Assembly: GCA_037385685.1 (NCBI GenBank)
Contig: JARRMW010000048.1
Coordinates: 1-15,791, forward strand
Direction of reading: 5' to 3'
From: Sva-25 sp037385685
GTDB lineage: Bacteria > Pseudomonadota > Gammaproteobacteria > Chromatiales > Chromatiaceae
DNA: 15,791 nt
Every line of letters begins with the position of its first letter. Within the stretch, counting starts at the first letter, position 1. The notes beneath the pieces were generated by a model, which made no database searches, had not been told where the DNA came from, and saw only the letters and a list, made by a program, of their open reading frames with translations. The position numbers and the translations under genes were made by a program. Shown piece by piece: positions 1-7,810 of this stretch.

Positions 1-1251
1 GATGTTTTGCCTGAGACTCTCTAGCGTGAATCCTGCTGAAGATTGACAATCGATGAGAATGTCTCCCTGCTGTGGATCGTAGAAGCGCGGGATCAAGTTC
101 GCGATAGTCGATTTCCCGCTACCCGAGTGCCCTACGAGAGCAACGGTCTTGCCCTGTCCGATATGCAGGTCGATATTCTCCAGGACCAGTGTCTCTGTTC
201 CCGGGTACCTGAAACTGACCTGCTCGAAACGGATATCACCCTGGAGCCTGCCTGCTTCCTGGCGACCGGCGTCCCTCTCCTCTTCTTCATCTAGAAGGCT
301 GAAGATGGATTCGGCTGCAGCAAGCCCGCGCTGTAATGGCTGGACGGCTGAGGCGAGTCGCTTGGCTGGTGACATCATCAGTCCGAGCGCAGCGAAAAAT
401 GCGATCAGATGCCCCGGTGTGTGGTTGAGCGCGATTGCTTGCAGGGTTCCCCAGAATATGACAATACTGATCATGATGGCTGTGACCATCTCGATCACCG
501 ATGTATTGGCAGCACCGGCGAGTATGACCTTGTATTGACCGAGCCTGAGGCGGTTGGCTACGTCAAAGAACCTGTTTTGCTCGTAAGCCCTTCCGTTAAA
601 GGTCTTGACGACCTTGTGGCCTTTGACGGTCTCCTCAAGAACGTGCGTCATCTCGCCGACTGTGTTCTGGTTTCTGTGGCTTAGACTCCGCATGCGTGCT
701 GCAAAGAGTTTCGCAATGTAACTCACTAGCGGGATGATGATGAATATCAGGAATGTCAGTTGCCAGTTTAGGTAGAGAGCGACTGCGAGCAGGCCGATGA
801 CTGTGACACTGTCACGAATGAGGGTGGTGATCGTCTGCGTGGCAGCTTGTGTCACCTGCGTGACGTTGAAGGTGACCTTGGATACCGTACTGCCAGTCGT
901 CGTGTTGTCAAAATAGGTCGTCGGCAGGGACAGTATTTTGCCGAACATCTGCCTTCGGATGTCGATAACTGCCTTGCCTGCAACCCAGGTGATCATGCCT
1001 GTGGAGGTAACGCTGAAAATCCCCCTTGCCAGAAACAGCAGAATCAGGAATACGAGGGTCTGCTTGAGGCTGTTGATATCCTTTTCGACAAACCCGCCAT
1101 CCATCAGAGGTTTGATAAGGACAGGAATCGCCGAATCCGAGAGACCGAGCAGGATCATCGAGAGGATGCCGACAACAAACGCCGTAATGTAAGGCTTGAC
1201 GTAACTGAGCAGCCGCTTGTAGGTCTGCCAGGAGGAGGGTGTCTGACTCAT
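1..1251 (-). CDS. msbA: Lipid A export ABC transporter MsbA (3' end beyond the window)
   Basis: Half-transporter that, as a homodimer in the inner membrane, flips lipid A-core from the cytoplasmic to the periplasmic leaflet using ATP. The visible 417 residues begin at an ATG (MSQTPSSWQTYKRLL). Residues about 20-290 hold the transmembrane domain, with hydrophobic spans near 22-45, 63-83, 150-172 and 255-275 and the cytoplasmic stretch SLPTTYFDNTTTGSTVSKVT typical of MsbA. The nucleotide-binding domain starts near 343 (RFEQVSFRYPG) and contains Walker A GHSGSGKST at 374-382, close to the E. coli position. The Q-loop, signature, Walker B and H-loop lie beyond the left edge; the family is about 580 aa. 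The 82-nt gap to moeB is divergent. After Walker A the usual IDG reads IDC. The fold is certain; the MsbA assignment rests on overall similarity. Confidence 0.9.
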   Translation of the reverse strand, partial: MSQTPSSWQTYKRLLSYVKPYITAFVVGILSMILLGLSDSAIPVLIKPLMDGGFVEKDINSLKQTLVFLILLFLARGIFSVTSTGMITWVAGKAVIDIRRQMFGKILSLPTTYFDNTTTGSTVSKVTFNVTQVTQAATQTITTLIRDSVTVIGLLAVALYLNWQLTFLIFIIIPLVSYIAKLFAARMRSLSHRNQNTVGEMTHVLEETVKGHKVVKTFNGRAYEQNRFFDVANRLRLGQYKVILAGAANTSVIEMVTAIMISIVIFWGTLQAIALNHTPGHLIAFFAALGLMMSPAKRLASAVQPLQRGLAAAESIFSLLDEEEERDAGRQEAGRLQGDIRFEQVSFRYPGTETLVLENIDLHIGQGKTVALVGHSGSGKSTIANLIPRFYDPQQGDILIDCQSSAGFTLESLRQNI

Positions 1252-1333
1252 GGGCGCATTGTTCGGGTATCGCCATGGCGCGTCAAGCCTGATTTTCAGC
1301 GCTGCAGCACACATGATGCGATAGACTTTATAC

Positions 1334-2077
1334 ATGTCGAACTTTCCATTCGAAGAGCGCTACAGCCGCCAGATCCGCTTGCCGCAGATCGGGAGTGAAG
1401 GGCAGGGCAAGCTTGCCTCTGCCAGGGTGCTCTTGATCGGAGTAGGCGGGCTCGGGTCGCCAGCAGCCCTCTACCTGGCTTCTGCAGGTGTCGGTCACCT
1501 CGTGCTGAGTGATTTCGACCGTGTGGAGCTCTCCAACCTGCAGCGGCAGGTGATCCACAGGGAGTCAGCGATCGATCAGCCCAAGGCGCTCTCTGCGCAG
1601 GAGACGATCGCCTCTCTGAATTCTGATATCAACGTAACGGCCATCGACTGGCAATTGGCAGACGATGAACTCATTGACCAGGCCCGGCACGCCGATGTCG
1701 TTCTCGATTGCAGTGATAACTTCGAGACCCGCTTCGCGATCAATGCCGCCTGTTATGCCTCCAGGACACCACTTGTCTCGGGCGCTGCGATCCGTTTTGA
1801 TGGACAGCTCACGACCTTCGATTTCCGCCAGGAAGCATCACCCTGTTATCACTGTCTCTTCGGTGGAGAGGGCTTTGCGGAAACTTGTGCAGCAGAGGGT
1901 ATCCTTTCCCCCGTTGTCGGCATCATCGGTGTCATGCAGGCACTCGAGGCCGTCAAGCTCATCACGGGTGCTGGTGAGACGCTGACAGGAAGGTTGCTGC
2001 TTTTCGATGGTTTGACCAGCCAGTTCCAGCAGGTCCGCTACGGGAAAGATCCCGGTTGCAGTGTCTGCGGCGTTTGA
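1334..2077 (+). CDS. moeB: MoeB/ThiF-type adenylyltransferase (molybdopterin synthase sulfurylase)
   Basis: Cytoplasmic E1-like enzyme of 247 aa, the normal MoeB length. MoeB adenylates the C-terminal glycine of MoaD so that sulfur can be loaded for molybdopterin synthesis; ThiF does the same for ThiS in thiamine synthesis. The nucleotide-binding loop GVGGLGSPAALYLASAGVG is followed by SDFDRVELSNLQRQVIH, which fits MoeB well. DCSDNFETRFAIN is the family Asp motif. Two zinc-binding pairs are present, C171/C174 (CYHC) and C242/C245 (CSVC). C185, in FAETCAAEG, is at the usual conserved cysteine position. There is no C-terminal rhodanese domain. The ATG at 1334 has only a weak ribosome binding site. 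No moaD or thiS lies nearby, so MoeB versus ThiF cannot be settled by context; the sequence favours MoeB. Confidence 0.88.
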   Translation: MSNFPFEERYSRQIRLPQIGSEGQGKLASARVLLIGVGGLGSPAALYLASAGVGHLVLSDFDRVELSNLQRQVIHRESAIDQPKALSAQETIASLNSDINVTAIDWQLADDELIDQARHADVVLDCSDNFETRFAINAACYASRTPLVSGAAIRFDGQLTTFDFRQEASPCYHCLFGGEGFAETCAAEGILSPVVGIIGVMQALEAVKLITGAGETLTGRLLLFDGLTSQFQQVRYGKDPGCSVCGV

Positions 2078-2078
2078 T

Positions 2079-2828
2079 GTGAAAAAGTTGATCATGCGGC
2101 TCGTCCTGCTGTTTTTTCTGTTGCTTGCCGGTTCATCGACTGCGTTTGCGTTTTCCATGTTTAGTATCAAACACAAAGATGCCAGCTACGATGTGGTCCT
2201 TCTCGAGAAGGGTGAGGAGCAGCAACTGGGGCTCTACTGGAAACGTCCTGATGGCACTGCCTATGGAACCATACAGGCATTGCGTGATGATCTGGAAAAA
2301 GCGGGAAAGAAACTCCTGTTTGCCACCAATGGCGGCATCTATTCGAAGAGCTTTACGCCGCTTGGCCTTTACATCGAGAATGGCAAGCGCTACTACCGGC
2401 TCAACCGGGAAGATGGCGGCGGTAATTTCTTTCTGCTTCCGAACGGTGTCTTTTTCATTACTGATAAAGATGCGGCAGTTGTCGATACGCGCGACTACAA
2501 TCCGAAGCAGAAGGTTCTGCATGCGATCCAGTCAGGCCCGTTGCTGGTCAGGAATGGCCAGCTTCATCCGCGCTTTATCGAGTCATCGGCCAGCCTTTAC
2601 GTACGTAACGGTGTCGGTGTCGATCGCGAGGGCAGGGTGGTCTTTGCGATTTCGGACATGCCGGTCAATTTTCACGACTTTGCCACGCTCTTTCGCGACA
2701 GGCTCGATGCCCCGAATGCGCTCTATCTCGACGGTTCCATCTCTGCTATGTATGCACCGGAGCTGAATCGTTATGGTGGATGGGGGATTCACACCTATAC
2801 ATCGATCATCGGACTGGTTGCCGAATAA
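2079..2828 (+). CDS. Secreted DUF2233 / phosphodiester glycosidase-like protein
   Basis: Predicted exported protein of about 249 aa in the DUF2233 family, related to the N-acetylglucosamine-1-phosphodiester alpha-N-acetylglucosaminidase (NAGPA) fold. Family features are FATNGGIYSKSFTPLGLYI, QSGPLLVRNGQLHPRF, then NALYLDGSISAMYAPE near the C-terminus. The N-terminus is a signal peptide: a KK charge, the core LVLLFFLLLAG, and a likely cleavage site after AFA. Candidate starts are GTG 2061, GTG 2079 and ATG 2094. I chose 2079 because it puts the lysines just before the hydrophobic core, but ATG 2094 is also reasonable; none has a clear Shine-Dalgarno. With the 2061 start it overlaps moeB, so coupled translation is likely. 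The biological substrate is unknown. It ends 84 nt before the convergent mfd stop. Confidence 0.8.
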   Translation: MKKLIMRLVLLFFLLLAGSSTAFAFSMFSIKHKDASYDVVLLEKGEEQQLGLYWKRPDGTAYGTIQALRDDLEKAGKKLLFATNGGIYSKSFTPLGLYIENGKRYYRLNREDGGGNFFLLPNGVFFITDKDAAVVDTRDYNPKQKVLHAIQSGPLLVRNGQLHPRFIESSASLYVRNGVGVDREGRVVFAISDMPVNFHDFATLFRDRLDAPNALYLDGSISAMYAPELNRYGGWGIHTYTSIIGLVAE

Positions 2829-2912
2829 TCGAGTGGGGGTCGGTGTCAGTCCGGCGCGCGCGCTCACCATCTGCAGAGATAACGAAACCATCCGCTCCTG
2901 CCGCTGACTGCT

Positions 2913-4967
2913 TCACGCGGCAAGGTTCGCAAGAACAGTCTCGACCCGGTCGATCCGCGTTTCCGGATCCTCGAAATCTCCAAAGAAGCGCAGCTTGTCC
3001 TGGCCGTCCAGCCTGAACTCGTCCGGCTTTGTCTGTATCAGCCTGATGACGGTCGTGAAGTCGATTTTCGGTTCTTCCCCGAACAGCAGGCGCCCACCTG
3101 CATCGCCGGCCTCGAGTTTGCGGATGCCCATCTCCTGGATCCTGAGCTTGATGCGCGTCAGCGCGAAGAGGTTTTTCAGCGGTTGTGGCAGCAGGCCGAA
3201 GCGATCGATCATCTCGACCTGCAGTTCGCGCAGTTCTTCGCTGTTTTCAGCGCTCGCGATGCGCTTGTACTGAACCAGGCGGGTGTGTACGTCGGGCAGG
3301 TAGTCCGTCGGGATCAGTGCAGGTATGCCGAGATCGATCTCCGCGCCGTGGTCGAGCGGACGATCCAGCTCGGGCTGTCGCCCGCTCTTGATTGCCTTGA
3401 CGGCGCGTTCGAGTAGTTCGGTATAGAGCGCGTAGCCGACCTCTGTGATCTGGCCGCTCTGCTCGTCGCCGAGCAGTTCGCCTGCGCCACGGATCTCCAG
3501 ATCGTGCGTCGCAAGCGTAAAACCCGCACCAAGATCCTCGAGCGATTCGATTGCCTCGAGCCGTTTCTTCGCATCCGCCGTCATCGATTTTGCCGGTGGT
3601 GTCAGCATGTAGGCATAGGCGCGGTGGTGTGAACGTCCGACGCGGCCGCGCAGTTGGTGCAGTTGCGACAGTCCGAGCTTGTCGGCGCGGTTGATAATGA
3701 TGGTGTTGGCTGTCGGCACGTCGATGCCGGACTCGACGATGGTCGTGCAGACGAGAATCTGGAAGCGCTGGTGATAGAAATCGCGCATCACGCGCTCGAG
3801 TTCCTTCTCGCGCATCTGGCCATGGGCGATTTCGAGGCGTCCCTCAGGGATAAGCTTGCGCAGGCGCTCGCCCATGTTGTCAATGGTCTTGACCTCATTA
3901 TGCAGGAAATAGACCTGGCCACCTCGACTCATCTCGCGCCGTATTGCCTCCTGGATCATGGCATCGCTCCACTGGTGCACGAAGGTCTTGATGGGATGGC
4001 GTGCGACAGGTGGAGTAGCGATGATAGAAAGATCGCGCATGCCGGTCATCGCCATGTTCAGCGTGCGCGGGATCGGCGTCGCTGTCAGCGTCAGCATGTC
4101 GACCTGGGCGCGCAGTGACTTGAGTTTCTCCTTGTGACGAACCCCGAAGCGGTGTTCCTCATCGATGATCACGAGCCCGAGGTTTTTGAATTTGATCTCG
4201 GGCTTGAGCAGAGCATGGGTGCCGACGACGATGTCGATTTCGCCGGCATCGAGCCCGGCCATCACTGCTTTCTGCTCCCTGGCGGACTGAAAACGCGACA
4301 TGCCGGCAACCTTCACGGGCCAGTCAGCGAAGCGGTCCTCGAAGTTGTTGAAATGTTGCTGGGCGAGCAGCGTCGTGGGAACCAGCACGCCGACCTGTTG
4401 TCCGTTCATGACAGCCATGAAGGCAGCGCGCATGGCGACCTCTGTCTTGCCGAAGCCGACATCCCCGCAGACCACGCGGTCCATCGGCTTTTCTGACTGC
4501 ATGTCCTCGATCACGGCATCGATAGCTGCCTGTTGGTCCGGCGTCTCCTCGAATTCGAAGGCTGCGGCGAAAGCGGCGTACTCATCGCCGGGCGGCGGGA
4601 AGGCAATCCCCTTGCTGGCCTCGCGGCGCGCATAGATATCGAGCAGTTCTGCCGCGACGTCGAAGGCGCGCTGGGCAGCTTTCTTTTTTGCCTTTTCCCA
4701 CTGGTCTGTGCCGAGCTTGTGCAGCGGTGCGTTCTCGGGCGAGGCGCCTGCATAGCGGCTGATCAGATGCAGCGAAGAGACGGGCACATAGAGCTTGTCC
4801 TTGCCGGCATATTGCAGTGTCAGGAATTCCTGCGTCTCACCACCCACCTCGATGCTCTGCAGGCCGAGGAAGCGGCCGACGCCATGATCCTCGTGGTCGG
4901 CGGGCCTGCCGCACGCGCTCGCCGAGCAGGGCGCTCTCCGGAACCAGTGCCACGTCGCCGAGAACAC
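2913..4967 (-). CDS. mfd: Transcription-repair coupling factor Mfd, C-terminal part (separated by frameshift)
   Basis: This frame encodes the RNA polymerase-interacting domain, the RecG-like double-stranded DNA translocase and the C-terminal regulatory domain of Mfd, which removes RNA polymerase stalled at lesions and recruits UvrA. Family sequence begins at about 4895 (HEDHGVGRF); the first roughly 24 codons after the GTG at 4967 are out-of-frame readings of the upstream part. Visible motifs, in order: KLYVPVSSLHLISRYAG, Walker A CGDVGFGKTEVAMRAAF, the DEEH box IIDEEHRFGVRH, LTATPIPRTLNMAM, LVCTTIVESGIDVPTANTI and QLHQLRGRVGRSHHRAYAY. The C-terminal domain (IPTDYLPDVHTRL and IDRFGLLPQPLKNLF) is intact to the normal end. 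The family is about 1150 aa in one piece. Without the joined N-terminal part this fragment has no obvious translation start of its own, so it may be unexpressed unless the frameshift is a sequencing artefact. Confidence 0.9.
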   Translation of the reverse strand: MFSATWHWFRRAPCSASACGRPADHEDHGVGRFLGLQSIEVGGETQEFLTLQYAGKDKLYVPVSSLHLISRYAGASPENAPLHKLGTDQWEKAKKKAAQRAFDVAAELLDIYARREASKGIAFPPPGDEYAAFAAAFEFEETPDQQAAIDAVIEDMQSEKPMDRVVCGDVGFGKTEVAMRAAFMAVMNGQQVGVLVPTTLLAQQHFNNFEDRFADWPVKVAGMSRFQSAREQKAVMAGLDAGEIDIVVGTHALLKPEIKFKNLGLVIIDEEHRFGVRHKEKLKSLRAQVDMLTLTATPIPRTLNMAMTGMRDLSIIATPPVARHPIKTFVHQWSDAMIQEAIRREMSRGGQVYFLHNEVKTIDNMGERLRKLIPEGRLEIAHGQMREKELERVMRDFYHQRFQILVCTTIVESGIDVPTANTIIINRADKLGLSQLHQLRGRVGRSHHRAYAYMLTPPAKSMTADAKKRLEAIESLEDLGAGFTLATHDLEIRGAGELLGDEQSGQITEVGYALYTELLERAVKAIKSGRQPELDRPLDHGAEIDLGIPALIPTDYLPDVHTRLVQYKRIASAENSEELRELQVEMIDRFGLLPQPLKNLFALTRIKLRIQEMGIRKLEAGDAGGRLLFGEEPKIDFTTVIRLIQTKPDEFRLDGQDKLRFFGDFEDPETRIDRVETVLANLAA

Positions 4968-6303
4968 AGCCCTCCTCGACGGGGGAAGTGGTCAGGCAGG
5001 TCGTGCTGCCGGATGCAATGAAGGATTGCCAGTCGTCAACCAGCTGCGGTTTCATCGAGAAGCCTGCCAGCATCTCGACAAGATGTTCGCGCCTTCCTGC
5101 GCTTTCCGCGGTAAACAGCGTTCGCCCCGCAAAGCCGGAAAGAAAGTCCTCGAGAAGCCCTGCGGGGCGGGTCGCCCTTGCATTGAGGGCGAGTGGAGGC
5201 AAATTGCGTGCTTCGAGATTCGCAAAAGTGGCGATGCCCTTTCTGCGCTCGTCGATCTTCATTGGCTGCCACAGCAAGCCGGCATGTTGCTTCATCGCAG
5301 CGCTCATCTCGTCGCTGTCCATGAAGAGCAGGCGTGGTGGCAGGATTGGCCGCTCCCTGTCGTGGGCGCGCAGTTCGTAGCGATCCCTGGCCATCTCGTC
5401 GAAATGACCGGTTGCTTCGGTGATGTCTGCAGGAGCCATCACCAGGGTGTTGTCGGGAAGATAATCGAAGAGGGTTGCCGTTTGTTCGAAAAAGAGAGGC
5501 AGGTAGTATTCGATCCCCCCCGGAAACCGGCCGTCGCTGACCTCCTGGTAGATGATGCTGACATTCGGGTCATGCTCGATGGTTGCCCGATAATTCTGGC
5601 GGAACGCCCTGATCGCTGTTTCGTCGGTCGGGAATTCGCGACCTGGCAGCATACTGATACGTTCGACTTTCTCGATCGTGCGTTGTGTTTCCGGATCGAA
5701 GGTGCGGATCGAATCGATCTCGTCGTCGAAGAGGTCGATACGGTAGGGCAGGCTGCTTCCCATCGGGAAAAGGTCAAGCAGCGAACCGCGCACAGTGAAT
5801 TCACCGTGCTCGAGCACCTGCGACACGTAGCGGTATCCGGCCTGTTCGAGCGAGCCGCGCATCGCTTCGAGGTCGAGCGTCTCGCCCTCGCTGATCAGCA
5901 AGCTGTGCCCGTGCACGAATGCGGGCGGGCAGAGGCGATGCATCAGTGTCCCGGCGGGTACCACGAGTACGCCGCGTTTCTGCTGCTGAAGGCCATGCAG
6001 GATCGTCAGCCTCTGCGAGATGAGTTCCGGCAGAGGCGAGAAGACATCGTAGGGAAGCGTCTCCCTGTCCGGGAAGGTCTGGACAGAGAGACGGGCGTCT
6101 TCGAGAAAAAAGCGGGTCTCGAGTTCCAGCTGGTGTGCTTTCTGGACATCCGGTGTGATGACAAGGAGAGGGCCAGTGTGACGCATTGCCGCTTCGGCAA
6201 TCAGCATCGGCAGTGCGCTGCCCCGGACTCCACCAAGCGCAAACCGTTCCCCGGCGGTCGCCGGCAGGCTGAGTTGTGACAGGGAGTGGAGGGTCTCGCT
6301 CAT
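4837..6303 (-). CDS. mfd: Transcription-repair coupling factor Mfd, N-terminal part (truncated by frameshift)
   Basis: This frame encodes the UvrB-homology module and domain 3 of Mfd. It matches the family from the start (ATG 6303; a TTG at 6321 is a less likely alternative) through ETLPYDVFSPLPELISQRL, EHGEFTVRGSLLDLFPMGS, SLPYRIDLFDDEIDSIRTFD, FPTDETAIRAF and FTAESAGRREHL to LVPESALLGERVRQ. It then runs into about 18 unrelated residues and stops at 4837. At the break, the next expected family sequence (HEDHGVGRF) continues in another frame. Counted against E. coli spacing between GERV and HGVGR, about 74 nt (3 x 24 + 2) are absent, which accounts for the frameshift. If real, the product would be a 488-aa protein lacking the RNA polymerase-binding and motor domains. 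It lies 107 nt downstream of the DUF815 gene on the same strand. Confidence 0.9.
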   Translation of the reverse strand: MSETLHSLSQLSLPATAGERFALGGVRGSALPMLIAEAAMRHTGPLLVITPDVQKAHQLELETRFFLEDARLSVQTFPDRETLPYDVFSPLPELISQRLTILHGLQQQKRGVLVVPAGTLMHRLCPPAFVHGHSLLISEGETLDLEAMRGSLEQAGYRYVSQVLEHGEFTVRGSLLDLFPMGSSLPYRIDLFDDEIDSIRTFDPETQRTIEKVERISMLPGREFPTDETAIRAFRQNYRATIEHDPNVSIIYQEVSDGRFPGGIEYYLPLFFEQTATLFDYLPDNTLVMAPADITEATGHFDEMARDRYELRAHDRERPILPPRLLFMDSDEMSAAMKQHAGLLWQPMKIDERRKGIATFANLEARNLPPLALNARATRPAGLLEDFLSGFAGRTLFTAESAGRREHLVEMLAGFSMKPQLVDDWQSFIASGSTTCLTTSPVEEGCVLGDVALVPESALLGERVRQARRPRGSWRRPLPRPAEHRGGW

Positions 6304-6410
6304 CAATCGACGCGGTTTCAAAAAAAGAGGGAAAGGTTAACGGTTACATCGGGGATTATCCACTATGGAGATGCAATCTGATGGCAGGACCCTGCGTGTC
6401 TCCCGGTTTC

Positions 6411-7265
6411 TCAGCGCGAAGCAAGGTCGATCGCAAACTGCCTGGCAACACGTCCGCTGCGCGAACCGCGCTGCGTTGCCCACTGCAAGGCCAGCAGGCG
6501 CGTCTCCTCGCTCATTTCCTGTCCGCTCTGCTGCAGCCAGTGCTCGACGATAGCCAGGTAATCGTCCTGGCTGAAAGGGTAGAAAGAGATCCAGAGCCCG
6601 AAACGTTCCGACAGGGAAATCTTCTCCTCGACGGCATCGCCCAGGTGGATTTCCCCGTCGACGACGGCCGTCTCCCGGTTCTCGGAAAAATATTCCGGCA
6701 GCAAGTGACGGCGATTGGAAGTGGCATAGATGAGCACGTTTTCCGGCAGGCCGGACAGCGATCCTTCCAGTGCCGCCTTCAGTTGTTTGTAACCAGGCTC
6801 GGCGGCCTCAAAGGAGAGATCATCGCTGAAAAGCACAAAGCGCTCTGGACGTTCTTCGATCTTGTCAAAGATCGCAGGCAGCTGGAGCAGATCGTCCTTG
6901 TCGACCTCGATGAGCCTCAGACCGCTTTCTTGATAGGCAGGTAGCAACGCCTTGACCAGCGAGGATTTTCCAGTGCCGCGAGAACCCCAGAGAAGGATGT
7001 TATTCGCGGGATGCCCGCTGACGAAGCGCTCCGTGTTGCGTATCACGGCTGCTTTCTGGCTTTCCATGCACAGCAGGTCATCCAGAAAGAGAACTTGCGG
7101 TTGATGGATGGCCTCGAGCCATCCCATGGCTTTATCACTGCGCCAGCGATAAGCAGGCGCAGACCAGTCGGGTTGAGCAGGTGCTTGCGGCAGGAGTTTC
7201 TCGATGCGTTCGAGAAGCTGTTCTGCTCGTGCGAGAAAACGGGTCAGCCGATCGTCGCTGCTCAA
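6411..7265 (-). CDS. DUF815-family AAA ATPase
   Basis: Predicted cytoplasmic P-loop ATPase of 284 aa belonging to the DUF815 family, whose cellular role is not established. The N-terminal 75 residues are helical with a charged start. Walker A is GSRGTGKSS at 94-102 (K100). Walker B is FVLFSDDLSF at 143-152. The DUF815 signature is IYATSNRRHLLPEY at 179-192. YPFSQDDYLAIVEHWL and GSRSGRVARQFAIDL mark the C-terminal lid region. The best start is a TTG at 7265, only two codons after the TAA of the copper chaperone gene and in the same frame; no ATG near the N-terminus would give the family length. The 6-nt gap indicates cotranscription and probably coupled translation with that gene. The family call is firm; the start codon is less so. 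Confidence 0.87.
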   Translation of the reverse strand: MSSDDRLTRFLARAEQLLERIEKLLPQAPAQPDWSAPAYRWRSDKAMGWLEAIHQPQVLFLDDLLCMESQKAAVIRNTERFVSGHPANNILLWGSRGTGKSSLVKALLPAYQESGLRLIEVDKDDLLQLPAIFDKIEERPERFVLFSDDLSFEAAEPGYKQLKAALEGSLSGLPENVLIYATSNRRHLLPEYFSENRETAVVDGEIHLGDAVEEKISLSERFGLWISFYPFSQDDYLAIVEHWLQQSGQEMSEETRLLALQWATQRGSRSGRVARQFAIDLASR

Positions 7266-7271
7266 AGGCTT

Positions 7272-7784
7272 TTATTTCGAGTGTTGCGAGTGGTCCATGT
7301 GCTTGGAATGATCCATTCCCTGCATTGGCACCATCTTCCTGACAGGCAAAGTGAGCTCTTTGCTGCTGCCATCCTCGAAATTGAGTTTGACGTCGACCTG
7401 GCTCTCGGCCTCGAGCGGGTTTTTCAGGTTGATGAACATGACGTGCAGACCGCCAGGTTTCAACGCCGTCGTCTCGCCGGCAGGCAACTCGATCTGCTCG
7501 ACCTTGCGCATCTCGTGCATGCCGTTTTCTCCCATCGTATGGGTGTGCAGTTCGACGAACTCGGCTATATCCGATTCTGCGGATTTGAGCTGGTGTGCAC
7601 TCTGTGCCGTGTTCGTAAGTTTCATGAAGGCTGCCGAGGTTGGCGAAACCGGCGGGACGGCACGGACATAGCCGTCCTCGACTGTGATCTTGTCTGCAGC
7701 TGACTCCTCTGCCGTTGCAGTTGAAGCAGATGCCGCGAAAAGCGCAGCCATGGAAAATGTCAAAGCGTGTATCATGAATTTCAT
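7272..7784 (-). CDS. Periplasmic PCu(A)C-type copper chaperone
   Basis: Small exported protein of 170 aa. PCu(A)C proteins bind Cu(I) in the periplasm and help deliver it to the CuA site of cytochrome oxidase. The start at ATG 7784 gives a signal peptide (MKFMIHALTFSMAALFAASA) with likely cleavage after ATA. The mature part has VEDGYVRAVPP and SAAFMKLTN, typical of the family. The metal site reads H-T-H-T-M, then EM, then exactly 21 residues, then HVM, matching the H(x)nM(x)21HxM pattern; the first spacing looks one residue longer than the common x10. The tail is rich in Met and His (MQGMDHSKHMDHSQHSK), which probably adds copper ligands. It is the first gene of a minus-strand group with the DUF815 ATPase and mfd, and its start lies only 26 nt from the start of the divergent phosphatase gene. 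Confidence 0.88.
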   Translation of the reverse strand: MKFMIHALTFSMAALFAASASTATAEESAADKITVEDGYVRAVPPVSPTSAAFMKLTNTAQSAHQLKSAESDIAEFVELHTHTMGENGMHEMRKVEQIELPAGETTALKPGGLHVMFINLKNPLEAESQVDVKLNFEDGSSKELTLPVRKMVPMQGMDHSKHMDHSQHSK

Positions 7785-7810
7785 TGTTTGCCTGCCTTGC
7801 CTGGGCCAGT

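Noticed and set aside
1252..1333. Possible promoter for msbA: TTGACG (minus strand, 1281-1286) with a 17-nt spacing to AACAAT
   Set aside because: The -10 match is poor and would leave almost no leader before the msbA ATG, so I do not call it.
2125..2766. A 213-codon plus-strand frame inside the DUF2233 gene
   Set aside because: An out-of-frame reading with high Arg/Ser content; the DUF2233 frame carries clear family motifs.
5026..6279. A 417-codon plus-strand open frame opposite the mfd N-terminal part
   Set aside because: It lies fully antisense to well-conserved Mfd sequence and shows no family motifs; long antisense frames are common in GC-rich genes.
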